Positions 1-7,348 of a stretch of 21,980 nucleotides of DNA are shown piece after piece; the first letter of the stretch is position 1; each line of letters starts with the position of its first letter. The notes under the pieces were generated by a model. The model ran no database searches and was not told the origin of the DNA. It saw only the letters and a program-made list of their open reading frames with translations. The DNA comes from Candidatus Dormiibacterota bacterium. Lineage in GTDB: Bacteria > Chloroflexota > Dormibacteria > Dormibacterales > Dormibacteraceae. A program made the position numbers and the translations under genes. Where the stretch lies: the NCBI GenBank assembly GCA_003151665.1, contig PLYD01000122.1:28385-50364 (forward strand), written 5' to 3'.

Positions 1-566
1 GGCCGGCGCACGGAGCGGGGAAGGGTCAGCGCCGCCACCAGCGCCGCCGCCGCCAGCGCACCTCCCGTGACCGCGAACACGGTCCACCGGCCGAACACCG
101 CAAGCAAGCCGCCAATCGCAGGGCCGACGATGACTCCAGATTGCCGGGCGGCCGACACCCATCCGTACGCGCGGCCGAGCTCTTCGGGCGGCACGACATC
201 TGCGACCGCGGCGACCTCGGCCGGCGCAGCTGCCGCGAACCCGAGCCCCTGAAGGAAGCGCACTGCTACCAGCCATTCGATCGGGAGCGGGAGGAGGAAC
301 ATCAGCGAGGCGGCGGCGGCGACCAGCAGGCCGACGACCATCATCTCCTTGCGACCGATCCTCTCCGCCAGCCAACCCGCCGGCCACTGGCCGATCGCCT
401 GCGCCGCGAGCGCGGCGCCGACTATGAGCCCGACAAAGGAGTACGACGCGCCACGCTCTCGCAGGAACAGCGGGAGGATCGGCAGCAGCGACCCGATTCC
501 GGTGCCAGAGACGAAGACTGCGGCCACGATTCCGTAAAGCGCGCCGCGGGGCCTCCTGTCTGGCAT
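1..566 (-). CDS. MFS transporter, N-terminal part (runs off window start)
   Basis: Reading the minus strand from the ATG at 566 gives 188 codons with no stop, so the gene continues beyond base 1. The translation begins MPDRRPRGALYGIVAAVF and has repeated hydrophobic segments typical of the first half of a 12-helix major facilitator. The loop between helices 2 and 3 carries the MFS motif A as GWLAERIGRK, residues 64-73. An in-frame TAA lies 12 bases upstream of the ATG, which supports this start. The gene diverges from the flavoprotein gene at 610, with 43 bases between the two start codons. MFS proteins are inner-membrane secondary carriers. The substrate cannot be told from this half, but drug or metabolite export is common for this type. 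Confidence 0.9.
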   Translation of the reverse strand, partial: MPDRRPRGALYGIVAAVFVSGTGIGSLLPILPLFLRERGASYSFVGLIVGAALAAQAIGQWPAGWLAERIGRKEMMVVGLLVAAAASLMFLLPLPIEWLVAVRFLQGLGFAAAAPAEVAAVADVVPPEELGRAYGWVSAARQSGVIVGPAIGGLLAVFGRWTVFAVTGGALAAAALVAALTLPRSVRR

Positions 567-597
567 CCCGCAAGGTTAAAGGGCGTCCGCGGCCGAC

Positions 598-603
598 GAT
601 AAT
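598..603 (+). promoter_or_regulatory. Putative -10 element for a leaderless transcript
   Basis: GATAAT matches the -10 consensus at five of six positions. It ends six bases before the GTG start of the flavoprotein gene at 610, so transcription would begin at or next to the start codon. A weak -35 candidate, GTTAAA at 575-580, lies 17 bases upstream. No Shine-Dalgarno sequence precedes the GTG. This fits a leaderless mRNA but is a motif call only. Confidence 0.5.
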
Positions 604-609
604 GGCGCG

Positions 610-1875
610 GTGGCAAGCGACCGCGCCGACCTCGTTGTGGTCGGAGCAGGCACAGTTGGGGGCTGGGGGTCGTATTTTGCCGCCACGCAGGGCGCGGAAC
701 GGGTGGTGGTCGTGGAGCGAGGCCGATCTGGGATGGGCGCCAGTAGCCGGGCCGCGGGCATAGTCCGTGCGCAGGGTGGAACCCCGACCACCGTGGCGCT
801 CGGTCGCTGGAGCATCGACTTCTATCGAGGTCAGCTAGCTCGGCTCGGCACCGACTCAGGGTTTCGTGAGCTTGGCTATCTGATCTTCGCCGAGACCGCC
901 GAGGAGGCCCGGGTGGGCCGCGAACGTGTGGCGATGCAGAAGGCGGCCGGGATCGATGCCCACTGGCTCGAGCCGGACGCCGCGCTGGAGCTCAATCACG
1001 AGCTGGCGCGCGGCAGCTTCGTGGGGGCGAGCTACCTCGCCACAGACGGGTGCATCGATCCGCCAAGAAATGTCCTGGCGTATTCGCTGGCCATGCAGCA
1101 GGCCGGCGTCGAGCTCCGTGAGCACACGACGTTTGTCGGGCTGCGCACCGAGAGGGCCGCCGGCGGCCGCAAGCTGACGGGCGTCCTGACCTCTGCCGGC
1201 CTCATCGAGACCTCGCGCGCGATCCTGACCGGCGGACCGACGCTGCGCGAGGTGGGAAACGCTGCAGGCGTGGAGATTCCCGCGGGCGCCGTGCGCCATC
1301 AGGTCGCTGTGACCGAGCCCCATCCGGCTTTCGAGGTCGCGCGGCAAGCGATGGGCTTCGACCTTGGCGCAGGCCTGTACTGGCGGCTGGAGGAGGGCGG
1401 CCTGCTCTTCGGTATGAGCAACCCGGACGAGCCGCCAGGGCCCTCGCGCGAGATCGACTGGGAGTACATGGACAAGATGCGGTCGAGGCTCGAGCGCTAC
1501 CTGCCCGTCACCGCAGGCTTGGGGTTGCGCAAGGCCTGGGCTGCGACCATCGACTACACGCCTGACCACCAACCAATCCTCGGACCGGCTTTGACTCGCG
1601 ACGGCGACCGGATCGAGGGGGTGACGATCGCCTCCGCCGGCGGCCATGGAATGATGTGGGGTCCTGCGGTCGCGAAGATCTCGGCCGATCTCGCGCTCGA
1701 GGGTCGCACCGAAGTGGCCGACGTCGACGATCTCGGCCTCGACCGTTTCGACGAGCAGGGCCGCAGCCGCCTGGCCACTGACCCGATCGCCCTCCCTTTT
1801 CCATCCTCCGTTGCGAAGGAACCATCGCCAGCCAATGCCGGGCCAACCTCACAAGGAGGCAGTAACCGACCATGA
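610..1875 (+). CDS. DAO-family FAD-dependent oxidoreductase (sarcosine/dimethylglycine oxidase-like)
   Basis: A 421-residue protein starting at GTG. The N terminus has the dinucleotide-binding fingerprint GAGTVGG (G12, G14, G17), followed by an acidic end of strand 2 (VVVVERG) and a SSRAAGIVR segment like the flavin-contacting region of the sarcosine oxidase/dehydrogenase group. The C-terminal part has DYTPDHQPILGP and SAGGHGMMWGPA, the usual FAD-binding tail of DAO proteins. The family oxidises secondary or tertiary amines or amino acids with release of an imine or aldehyde. The length matches single-domain members, and no fused GcvT domain is present. The stop overlaps the ATG of the aminotransferase (ATGA), so the two are probably co-translated. 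The substrate is unknown; an N-methyl amino acid would suit the rest of the locus. Confidence 0.85.
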   Translation: MASDRADLVVVGAGTVGGWGSYFAATQGAERVVVVERGRSGMGASSRAAGIVRAQGGTPTTVALGRWSIDFYRGQLARLGTDSGFRELGYLIFAETAEEARVGRERVAMQKAAGIDAHWLEPDAALELNHELARGSFVGASYLATDGCIDPPRNVLAYSLAMQQAGVELREHTTFVGLRTERAAGGRKLTGVLTSAGLIETSRAILTGGPTLREVGNAAGVEIPAGAVRHQVAVTEPHPAFEVARQAMGFDLGAGLYWRLEEGGLLFGMSNPDEPPGPSREIDWEYMDKMRSRLERYLPVTAGLGLRKAWAATIDYTPDHQPILGPALTRDGDRIEGVTIASAGGHGMMWGPAVAKISADLALEGRTEVADVDDLGLDRFDEQGRSRLATDPIALPFPSSVAKEPSPANAGPTSQGGSNRP

Positions 1876-3239
1876 GCCCATCGGTGCAGGAAATGACCGA
1901 GCGCGCCACGACGCTGATCGAAAAGGAGGAGGCGAAGTTTCGAGCCGCGCGGCGCCGTTCCGACCAGATGTGGAACGAGGCCAAGGAGTTCCTACCGAAG
2001 GGGGTCGCTTCTTCATTTCAGGACGCGCCGCCTCAGCCGATTTTCGTTCAGCGGGGCCAGGGCAGCCGCGTGTGGGATGTGGACGGCAACGAGTACGTCG
2101 ACTTCCACAACGGCTTCGGAGTCATGGTGGTCGGCCACGCTCACCCGTTGATAGTCGAGGCGATCTCGGAACGCGCGCGGCTTGGCACGCACTTCGCTCA
2201 GCCTGGCGAGGACGTGGTCGTGGTCGCGAGGGAGCTGGCTCGCCGGTTCAAGCAGCCGCAATGGCGGTTCACCAACAGCGGGACCGAGTCCACGTTGGAT
2301 GCCGTACGCCTCGCCCGCGGCTTCACCGGGCGCGACCACATCGTCAAGATCGAGGCGACCTATCACGGCCACCACGACTCGCTCATGGTTTCGGTAGAGC
2401 CGAAGCCGGACCTCATGGGGCCGGCCGACAACCCAGCCTCGGTTCCTTACTCAGAGGGAATCCCGAAAGCGATGAGCGACCTCACGCTGGTGGTCGCCTT
2501 CAACGACGCGGACCAGCTCGAGCGCGTCTTCGCCCGGCATCCGGGGAAGATCGCGGGCGTGATCGTGGAGCCCGTGATGATGAACCTCGGCATCGTGATG
2601 CCTGACGACGGTTACCTGGCGAAGGTGAAGGAGATCGCCCACAGGCACGGCGCTCTCTTGATATTCGACGAGGTCAAGACCGGATGCACGATCGCCCCAG
2701 GCGGCGCGACCGAGCGGCTTGGTGTGACCCCGGACGTGATCGCCTTGGCCAAGGCGATCGGTGGCGGCGTGCCGTGCGGAGCGGTCGGCGGCCGTGCCGA
2801 CGTGATGGCCATGATCGATGAGGATCGCGTGGCGCAGTTCGGGACCTTCAACGGCAACCCGCTGACGATGGCGGCATCGCGGGCAACGCTGACGAAGATC
2901 TTGACCCCGGCGGCCTATGCGCATTTCGATGCGCTAGGCGAGGTGCTCGCCGGTGGACTACGCAACGTGATCGCTGAGCACGACCTTCCGTTCCACGTCA
3001 TGGCTCTCGGCGCCAGAGGTGGCGTCACATATAGAAAGGAGAGGGTTCGCAACTACCGCGACTACCTGACCATCGACAAGACGTGGGCCTACGTGTCGTG
3101 GCTGTATCAGTGCAACCGCGGGGTGTTGATGGCTCCATTCGCCGAAGAGAACTGGACGCTCTCCGTCCAGCACTCGGAGGAGGATGTCCAGCGCTACGTC
3201 GACAACTTCGCCGAGCTTGCCCGCGACCTGACTCAGTAG
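1872..3239 (+). CDS. Class III PLP-dependent aminotransferase, glutamate-1-semialdehyde aminomutase-like
   Basis: A 455-residue fold-type I PLP enzyme. The PLP-binding aspartate lies in LLIFDEVKTG (D266), and the Schiff-base lysine in LAKAIGGGVPCGA (K294). The FTNSGTEST segment is the phosphate-binding region seen in GSAM-like proteins. A strong AAGGAGG lies at 1853-1859, 12 bases before the ATG, and the start overlaps the upstream stop. The sequence is close to glutamate-1-semialdehyde aminomutases, but placement between an amine-oxidising flavoprotein and an acyl-CoA synthetase argues for a catabolic omega-transaminase or aminomutase rather than tetrapyrrole synthesis. In that reading it would convert an amino intermediate into a semialdehyde or oxo acid. 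The true amino donor is not known. Confidence 0.85.
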   Translation: MSPSVQEMTERATTLIEKEEAKFRAARRRSDQMWNEAKEFLPKGVASSFQDAPPQPIFVQRGQGSRVWDVDGNEYVDFHNGFGVMVVGHAHPLIVEAISERARLGTHFAQPGEDVVVVARELARRFKQPQWRFTNSGTESTLDAVRLARGFTGRDHIVKIEATYHGHHDSLMVSVEPKPDLMGPADNPASVPYSEGIPKAMSDLTLVVAFNDADQLERVFARHPGKIAGVIVEPVMMNLGIVMPDDGYLAKVKEIAHRHGALLIFDEVKTGCTIAPGGATERLGVTPDVIALAKAIGGGVPCGAVGGRADVMAMIDEDRVAQFGTFNGNPLTMAASRATLTKILTPAAYAHFDALGEVLAGGLRNVIAEHDLPFHVMALGARGGVTYRKERVRNYRDYLTIDKTWAYVSWLYQCNRGVLMAPFAEENWTLSVQHSEEDVQRYVDNFAELARDLTQ

Positions 3240-3249
3240 GCCGCGCGAG

Positions 3250-5328
3250 ATGTCCGTCGCCAGACCGCCGGTGCGCGATCTCCAACCGTTGTTCGATCCG
3301 CGCTCGCTTGCGATCCTCGGCGCGTCGGCGACACCGTCCAAGTGGGGCTACTGGCTCGCGCGCAGCGCCCTGAAGGGCGTGACCAGGCGCAGCGTCTACC
3401 TGGTGAATCGCGGTGGTAAGGAAATCCTCGGCCAGCGGAGCTATCCGTCGCTCGCCGATGTGCCGCACCCCGTCGACCTGGTGGTCATCAGCATCGGCGC
3501 GGCCGGTTTCGAGCAGGCGGTCGATGACGCACTGGCGGCAGGAGCCCGGGCCATCGTGGCGATCACCGCAGGGCTGGGCGAAACGGGGCGCGACGGCCGT
3601 GCCATCGAACGCGCGGCGACCGAGAAAGTGCGCGCCGCGGGTGCTCTGCTCGTGGGGCCGAACTGCCTGGGCATCGCAGATACAGTCAGCAAGCTCGACC
3701 TCGCGTCGAGCGAGTTCGGCCCCGGGTCGATTGGCCTGATCTCCCAGAGCGGCAACCTCGGGATCGAGCTTGCGCTGATCGCCACCGAGGCCGGCGTGGG
3801 ATTCTCGCGGTTCGTCTCCGTCGGCAACCAGGCAGACCTCGACGTGACGGAGCTCATCCAGTCGTATACGTCACACGATCCAACCCGCGTGATCGCCGTT
3901 TACGCCGAGGACTTTCATGACGGGAGAGACCTCGCCGAGGCGGCGAGGCGCGCGCACGAGGCGGGCAAGCCGGTGATTCTGCTTACCGTCGGTTCATCAA
4001 AGGCGGGCGCGCGGGCAGCCCGATCGCATACCGGTGCAATGGTCAGCGCTTCAGTGGCCGTTGATGCGGCGTGCCGCGCGAGCGGAATGCTTCGAGTGAG
4101 GTCTCCTCGCGAGATGATCGAGCTGGCGCAGGGCTTGCTGATGCCCCATTCGCCCCGAGGTCGCCGCATCGGGATCGTCGGTGACGGCGGCGGCCACGTC
4201 GCCCTGGCCGCCGACATGGTGATTCAGAGCGGGATGGCGCTGCCTCTCCTCAGCGACGACATTGCGGCGCAGATAGGCGCCACGCTGCCGGAGCGCGCGG
4301 CGACCCGCAACCCGGTCGACCTCGCTGGCGGCGGCGAGGAGGACTTCCGCAACTTCGAGCGAACAGTGCGCATCCTTGCGGCCTCGGGCGAGGTGGACGC
4401 GGTGCTGCTCACGGGCTATTTCGGCGGGTACAGCCAGGAGTCGCTCGACTTTGCCAGGCGGGAAACCCAGGTCGCGGTGGGGATGGCGAACGCCGTCGAG
4501 GAGATTGGGCGTCCTCTGGTTGCCCAGACCATGTATCCGGCCTCCCCTTCGATTCGGGCGCTGCGCTCCAGGCAGGTCCCGGTGTACGCGGACATCCAGT
4601 CCGCCGTTCAGGTGCTCGCTCGGCTTATCGAGCACTCAGAACAGACCCCATGGGGGGTGCCGGCCATGCCGCAATCAAACACGCTTCCGCATGCGCCCGA
4701 TGGCTACTTCGAAGCCCGCAACCTGATGGCGACCGCGGGTATCGCCTTCGTCAAGGCCTCGCAGGTGGCGACCCTCGCCGAGGCCAAGGGCCGCGCGAAA
4801 GAAATCGGCTATCCGGTGGTGCTCAAGGCTCTCGGTTCGTCGAGAAAGTCGGACCAAGGGGGTGTCAAGCTCGGGATCCAGGGCGAGGCGGATCTCAAGG
4901 CTGCCTTCACCGAGATGAAAGCCACTCTCAAGCCGCCGGCCTTTTCCGTGGAGTTGATGGCTGGAGCTACGGATGGCGTCGAGCTGATCATCGGCGTCCG
5001 CCGTGACCCCAGCTTCGGCCCCGTCGTGGTCGTGGGCATGGGTGGTGTGTACGCCGAGGTCCTCCAGGACGTCGCAGTCGCGCTTGCGCCCATCACCCAG
5101 AAAGCTGCGGAGGAGCTGATCGGCTCACTGCGGGGCGCGCCGCTGCTGCTCGGGGCGCGCGGGCGCCCTGCGCTGGACGTCGCAGCGGCGGCGCAGGCGG
5201 CGGTTGCGCTGTCAACGCTCGGCTCGGAGCGGACAGACGTCGCGGAGATGGAGATCAACCCGCTCCTCGTCACGAGGGACGGGGTGCTGGCGCTCGACGC
5301 GCGGATCGTCCGGCCCAAAGGTGGCTAG
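3250..5328 (+). CDS. NDP-forming acyl-CoA synthetase (acetate-CoA ligase type), fused alpha-beta
   Basis: A 692-residue protein with the full fused domain order: CoA-binding domain at about residues 10-140, succinyl-CoA-ligase-like flavodoxin domains at about 150-460, and a C-terminal ATP-grasp domain from about 475. The catalytic histidine that carries the phosphoryl group lies in ARSHTGAM (H260). GPNCLGI and SQSGNLG are typical of the CoA-ligase part, and SSRKSDQGGVKLGI of the ATP-grasp entry. The family couples acyl-CoA formation or cleavage to ATP/ADP. The ATG is 10 bases after the aminotransferase stop, so this ends the three-gene operon. It converges on the acyl-CoA dehydrogenase gene with only five bases between the stops. 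It is one of two such enzymes in the window; the acyl substrate is unknown. Confidence 0.9.
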   Translation: MSVARPPVRDLQPLFDPRSLAILGASATPSKWGYWLARSALKGVTRRSVYLVNRGGKEILGQRSYPSLADVPHPVDLVVISIGAAGFEQAVDDALAAGARAIVAITAGLGETGRDGRAIERAATEKVRAAGALLVGPNCLGIADTVSKLDLASSEFGPGSIGLISQSGNLGIELALIATEAGVGFSRFVSVGNQADLDVTELIQSYTSHDPTRVIAVYAEDFHDGRDLAEAARRAHEAGKPVILLTVGSSKAGARAARSHTGAMVSASVAVDAACRASGMLRVRSPREMIELAQGLLMPHSPRGRRIGIVGDGGGHVALAADMVIQSGMALPLLSDDIAAQIGATLPERAATRNPVDLAGGGEEDFRNFERTVRILAASGEVDAVLLTGYFGGYSQESLDFARRETQVAVGMANAVEEIGRPLVAQTMYPASPSIRALRSRQVPVYADIQSAVQVLARLIEHSEQTPWGVPAMPQSNTLPHAPDGYFEARNLMATAGIAFVKASQVATLAEAKGRAKEIGYPVVLKALGSSRKSDQGGVKLGIQGEADLKAAFTEMKATLKPPAFSVELMAGATDGVELIIGVRRDPSFGPVVVVGMGGVYAEVLQDVAVALAPITQKAAEELIGSLRGAPLLLGARGRPALDVAAAAQAAVALSTLGSERTDVAEMEINPLLVTRDGVLALDARIVRPKGG

Positions 5329-5333
5329 AGGGA

Positions 5334-6524
5334 TTAGCTGAGGTAGGTCGCCGCGCCTCGCTTGAACAGGCCCCTCGCGATGATCAAGCGCTGAATTTCG
5401 CTGGTGCCTTCCCATATCCTGTCGACCCGCACCTCGCGGTAGTAGCGATTGACCGGGTTCTCCGTCATGAACCCTCGCCCGCCGAAGATCTGCAGCGCAC
5501 GGTCGGTAACACGAGCGACCATCTCTGAAGCGAACAGCTTGGCCATCGCCGCCTTCCCGTGCGCGACGCGTGGGTCGCCACCGCCGTCGAACTCGGCAGC
5601 GGCGTGGTACGTGAGGAGACGGGCGGCCGCGAGCTCGGTGAGCGAGTCCGCAAGCGGAAACTGCACGGCCTGGTAATCGGAGATCGGATGACCGTACGCG
5701 ACCCTTTCCCGCGCCCACGCACAGGCGAGATCGATCACACGCTCTGCCGTGCCGCAGCTCCGGGCTGCGATAAACAGGCGCTCTGCCGTGAACCACGCCT
5801 TGGCGCCTTCCTCTCCACTCGCAGGCACGCGATCTTCGTCTTTGACGCGGCAGTCGATGAAGCGCATCTCCGCGTGGTTGCTGATGTAGGGGTCGTGCAT
5901 GAAATGGGGCAGCCTGTCGATGTGCACCCCAGGGTTGTCACGCGCTACCAAAAAGAGCGACTGTTCCTGACCGGCCCATGCCAGCACGATGAAGAAGGCC
6001 GCAATGTCCGCATCGGTGACAAACCATTTCTCGGCGTTGAGAACCCAGCTGTCGCCATCGCGCACCGCGGTCGCCCGAATGGCGCTCACGTCAGATCCGG
6101 CGCCCGGCTCGGTCACCGCCCAAGCCTCACGAGCCTCGCCGCGCATGATCGGCATCACGAACCGCTGGATCTGATTCTCACTTGCGATCTCGACCAGCTC
6201 GCGAGGGCCGCGGTCGGCGACGGCAAAGCCGAGGCCGTTGGTCGCTTTGCCTGCCTCTTCCTCGATCGCCACCTGCCCCAGCATCGAGAGGTCCTTGCCG
6301 CCGAGTCGGACCGGCATGTTGAGCATCGAGAAGCCGGCAGCTCGGGCCTTCTTCCGAAGCATCGCGACGTCGGCAGGATCAATCGCCTCCGCCTTCGCGA
6401 CCTTGGCCTCGATCGGCCAGATCTCCTTCTCGACGAAATCTCCCGCACGCGCCTTCAGCTCGCGCACGTCGGCGGGAAGCACGAAGGCTGCCGGTTGAGT
6501 CGTTTCGCCGACCGTCTCCTTCAC
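5334..6524 (-). CDS. Acyl-CoA dehydrogenase
   Basis: A 396-residue flavoprotein of usual family length. AVTEPGAGSDVSAIRATAV is the FAD-contacting middle-domain signature. The C-terminal domain has IFGGRGFMTENPVNRYYRE and then RIWEGTSEIQ, in which E372 matches the catalytic base of medium-chain enzymes (IWEG here, where IYEG is commoner). I chose GTG at 6524 because it overlaps the stop of the enoyl-CoA hydratase (GTGA) and has an AAAGGT-like site just upstream; an ATG at 6566 would extend into the upstream gene by 14 residues. It is the last gene of the minus-strand operon. It would oxidise an acyl-CoA to the 2-enoyl-CoA and pass electrons to ETF. Chain length or substituent preference cannot be read from sequence. 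Confidence 0.88.
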   Translation of the reverse strand: MKETVGETTQPAAFVLPADVRELKARAGDFVEKEIWPIEAKVAKAEAIDPADVAMLRKKARAAGFSMLNMPVRLGGKDLSMLGQVAIEEEAGKATNGLGFAVADRGPRELVEIASENQIQRFVMPIMRGEAREAWAVTEPGAGSDVSAIRATAVRDGDSWVLNAEKWFVTDADIAAFFIVLAWAGQEQSLFLVARDNPGVHIDRLPHFMHDPYISNHAEMRFIDCRVKDEDRVPASGEEGAKAWFTAERLFIAARSCGTAERVIDLACAWARERVAYGHPISDYQAVQFPLADSLTELAAARLLTYHAAAEFDGGGDPRVAHGKAAMAKLFASEMVARVTDRALQIFGGRGFMTENPVNRYYREVRVDRIWEGTSEIQRLIIARGLFKRGAATYLS

Positions 6525-7348
6525 TGACCTTTTTCTCCTAGCTGTCCGTACCGTGAGTCCCGCCACCTCAGAGCAGCTTTCAACCCATCCTTGGCTACGA
6601 TTCGGTCGAACTCGTGCTGCTCCGGGGTCTCGGCGGCGTTCAGGATCGCAGAAAGGTCGAGATTGCTGGCGACGGCGCTCCGTAAGCCCATCGCCTCATA
6701 CGCGCGAACCAGCGCGAGCTTGGTCAGGCGCAGGATGGGCAGGGGAGTCGGCGCAATCTTCATCACGAGCTCTTCGACCGCAGCCTCCAGGTCCGCGGGC
6801 TCGACCACGCGGTTGACGAGGCCGCACCGATGGGCCTCGTCGGCGCTCATCGTGTCGCCGGTGAAGAGCAGCTCGTTGGTCTTCTTCTGGCCGAGCATGA
6901 AGGGCATCAGCAGAGCTACAGGCCCGGATCCATACCGGATCTCCGGCTCGCCGAAGCGTGCGTCGGTGGTCGACACGATCATGTCGCACGCCATCGCGAG
7001 CTCGCACGCGCCCGCCAGGCACCACCCCCTTACAGCGGCGATCGTCGGACGCGACAGAGCCCACAGCTGCATCGCCAGCTCGACGTCAACGGCGAGCACC
7101 GATCGCCACTGGTCGGCCCCGACTATCTTGTCGGTGACCTCTTCGGAGATGTCATACCCCGCGGAGAAGGCGCGGCCGGCCCCGGTAACCACGACGACCT
7201 TTACCCTCTCGTCGCTCTCAACTTCGAGCAGGCGCGCGCGCAGCTCGTTGACCATCTCTCCGTTCATCGCGTTCAGCTTCTCGGGACGATTGAGCGTGAG
7301 CCAGGCCGCTGGCCCTCGACGTTCGAGCAGCACGGTTTCGCCACTCAT
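6521..7348 (-). CDS. Enoyl-CoA hydratase/isomerase (crotonase family)
   Basis: A 275-residue crotonase-fold protein. The first oxyanion-hole region is GAGRAFSAGYDIS and the second is RGWCLAGACELAMACD. Both glutamates used by hydratases are present: E116 in ACELA and E136 in FGEPEI, 20 residues apart as in rat mitochondrial hydratase E144 and E164. This supports true hydratase activity rather than an inactive isomerase-like paralogue. The ATG overlaps the end of the acyl-CoA synthetase gene (ATGA), and the TGA overlaps the dehydrogenase start. It likely hydrates the enoyl-CoA made by the neighbouring dehydrogenase. Methylthioacryloyl-CoA hydratase (DmdD) belongs to the same superfamily, so a heteroatom-bearing substrate is possible but unproven. 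Confidence 0.88.
   Translation of the reverse strand: MSGETVLLERRGPAAWLTLNRPEKLNAMNGEMVNELRARLLEVESDERVKVVVVTGAGRAFSAGYDISEEVTDKIVGADQWRSVLAVDVELAMQLWALSRPTIAAVRGWCLAGACELAMACDMIVSTTDARFGEPEIRYGSGPVALLMPFMLGQKKTNELLFTGDTMSADEAHRCGLVNRVVEPADLEAAVEELVMKIAPTPLPILRLTKLALVRAYEAMGLRSAVASNLDLSAILNAAETPEQHEFDRIVAKDGLKAALRWRDSRYGQLGEKGQ

Noticed and set aside
1872..3239. Calling the class III aminotransferase hemL for tetrapyrrole synthesis
   Set aside because: The key PLP motifs fit, but no other heme gene is near and the neighbours are catabolic; a paralogue is more likely.
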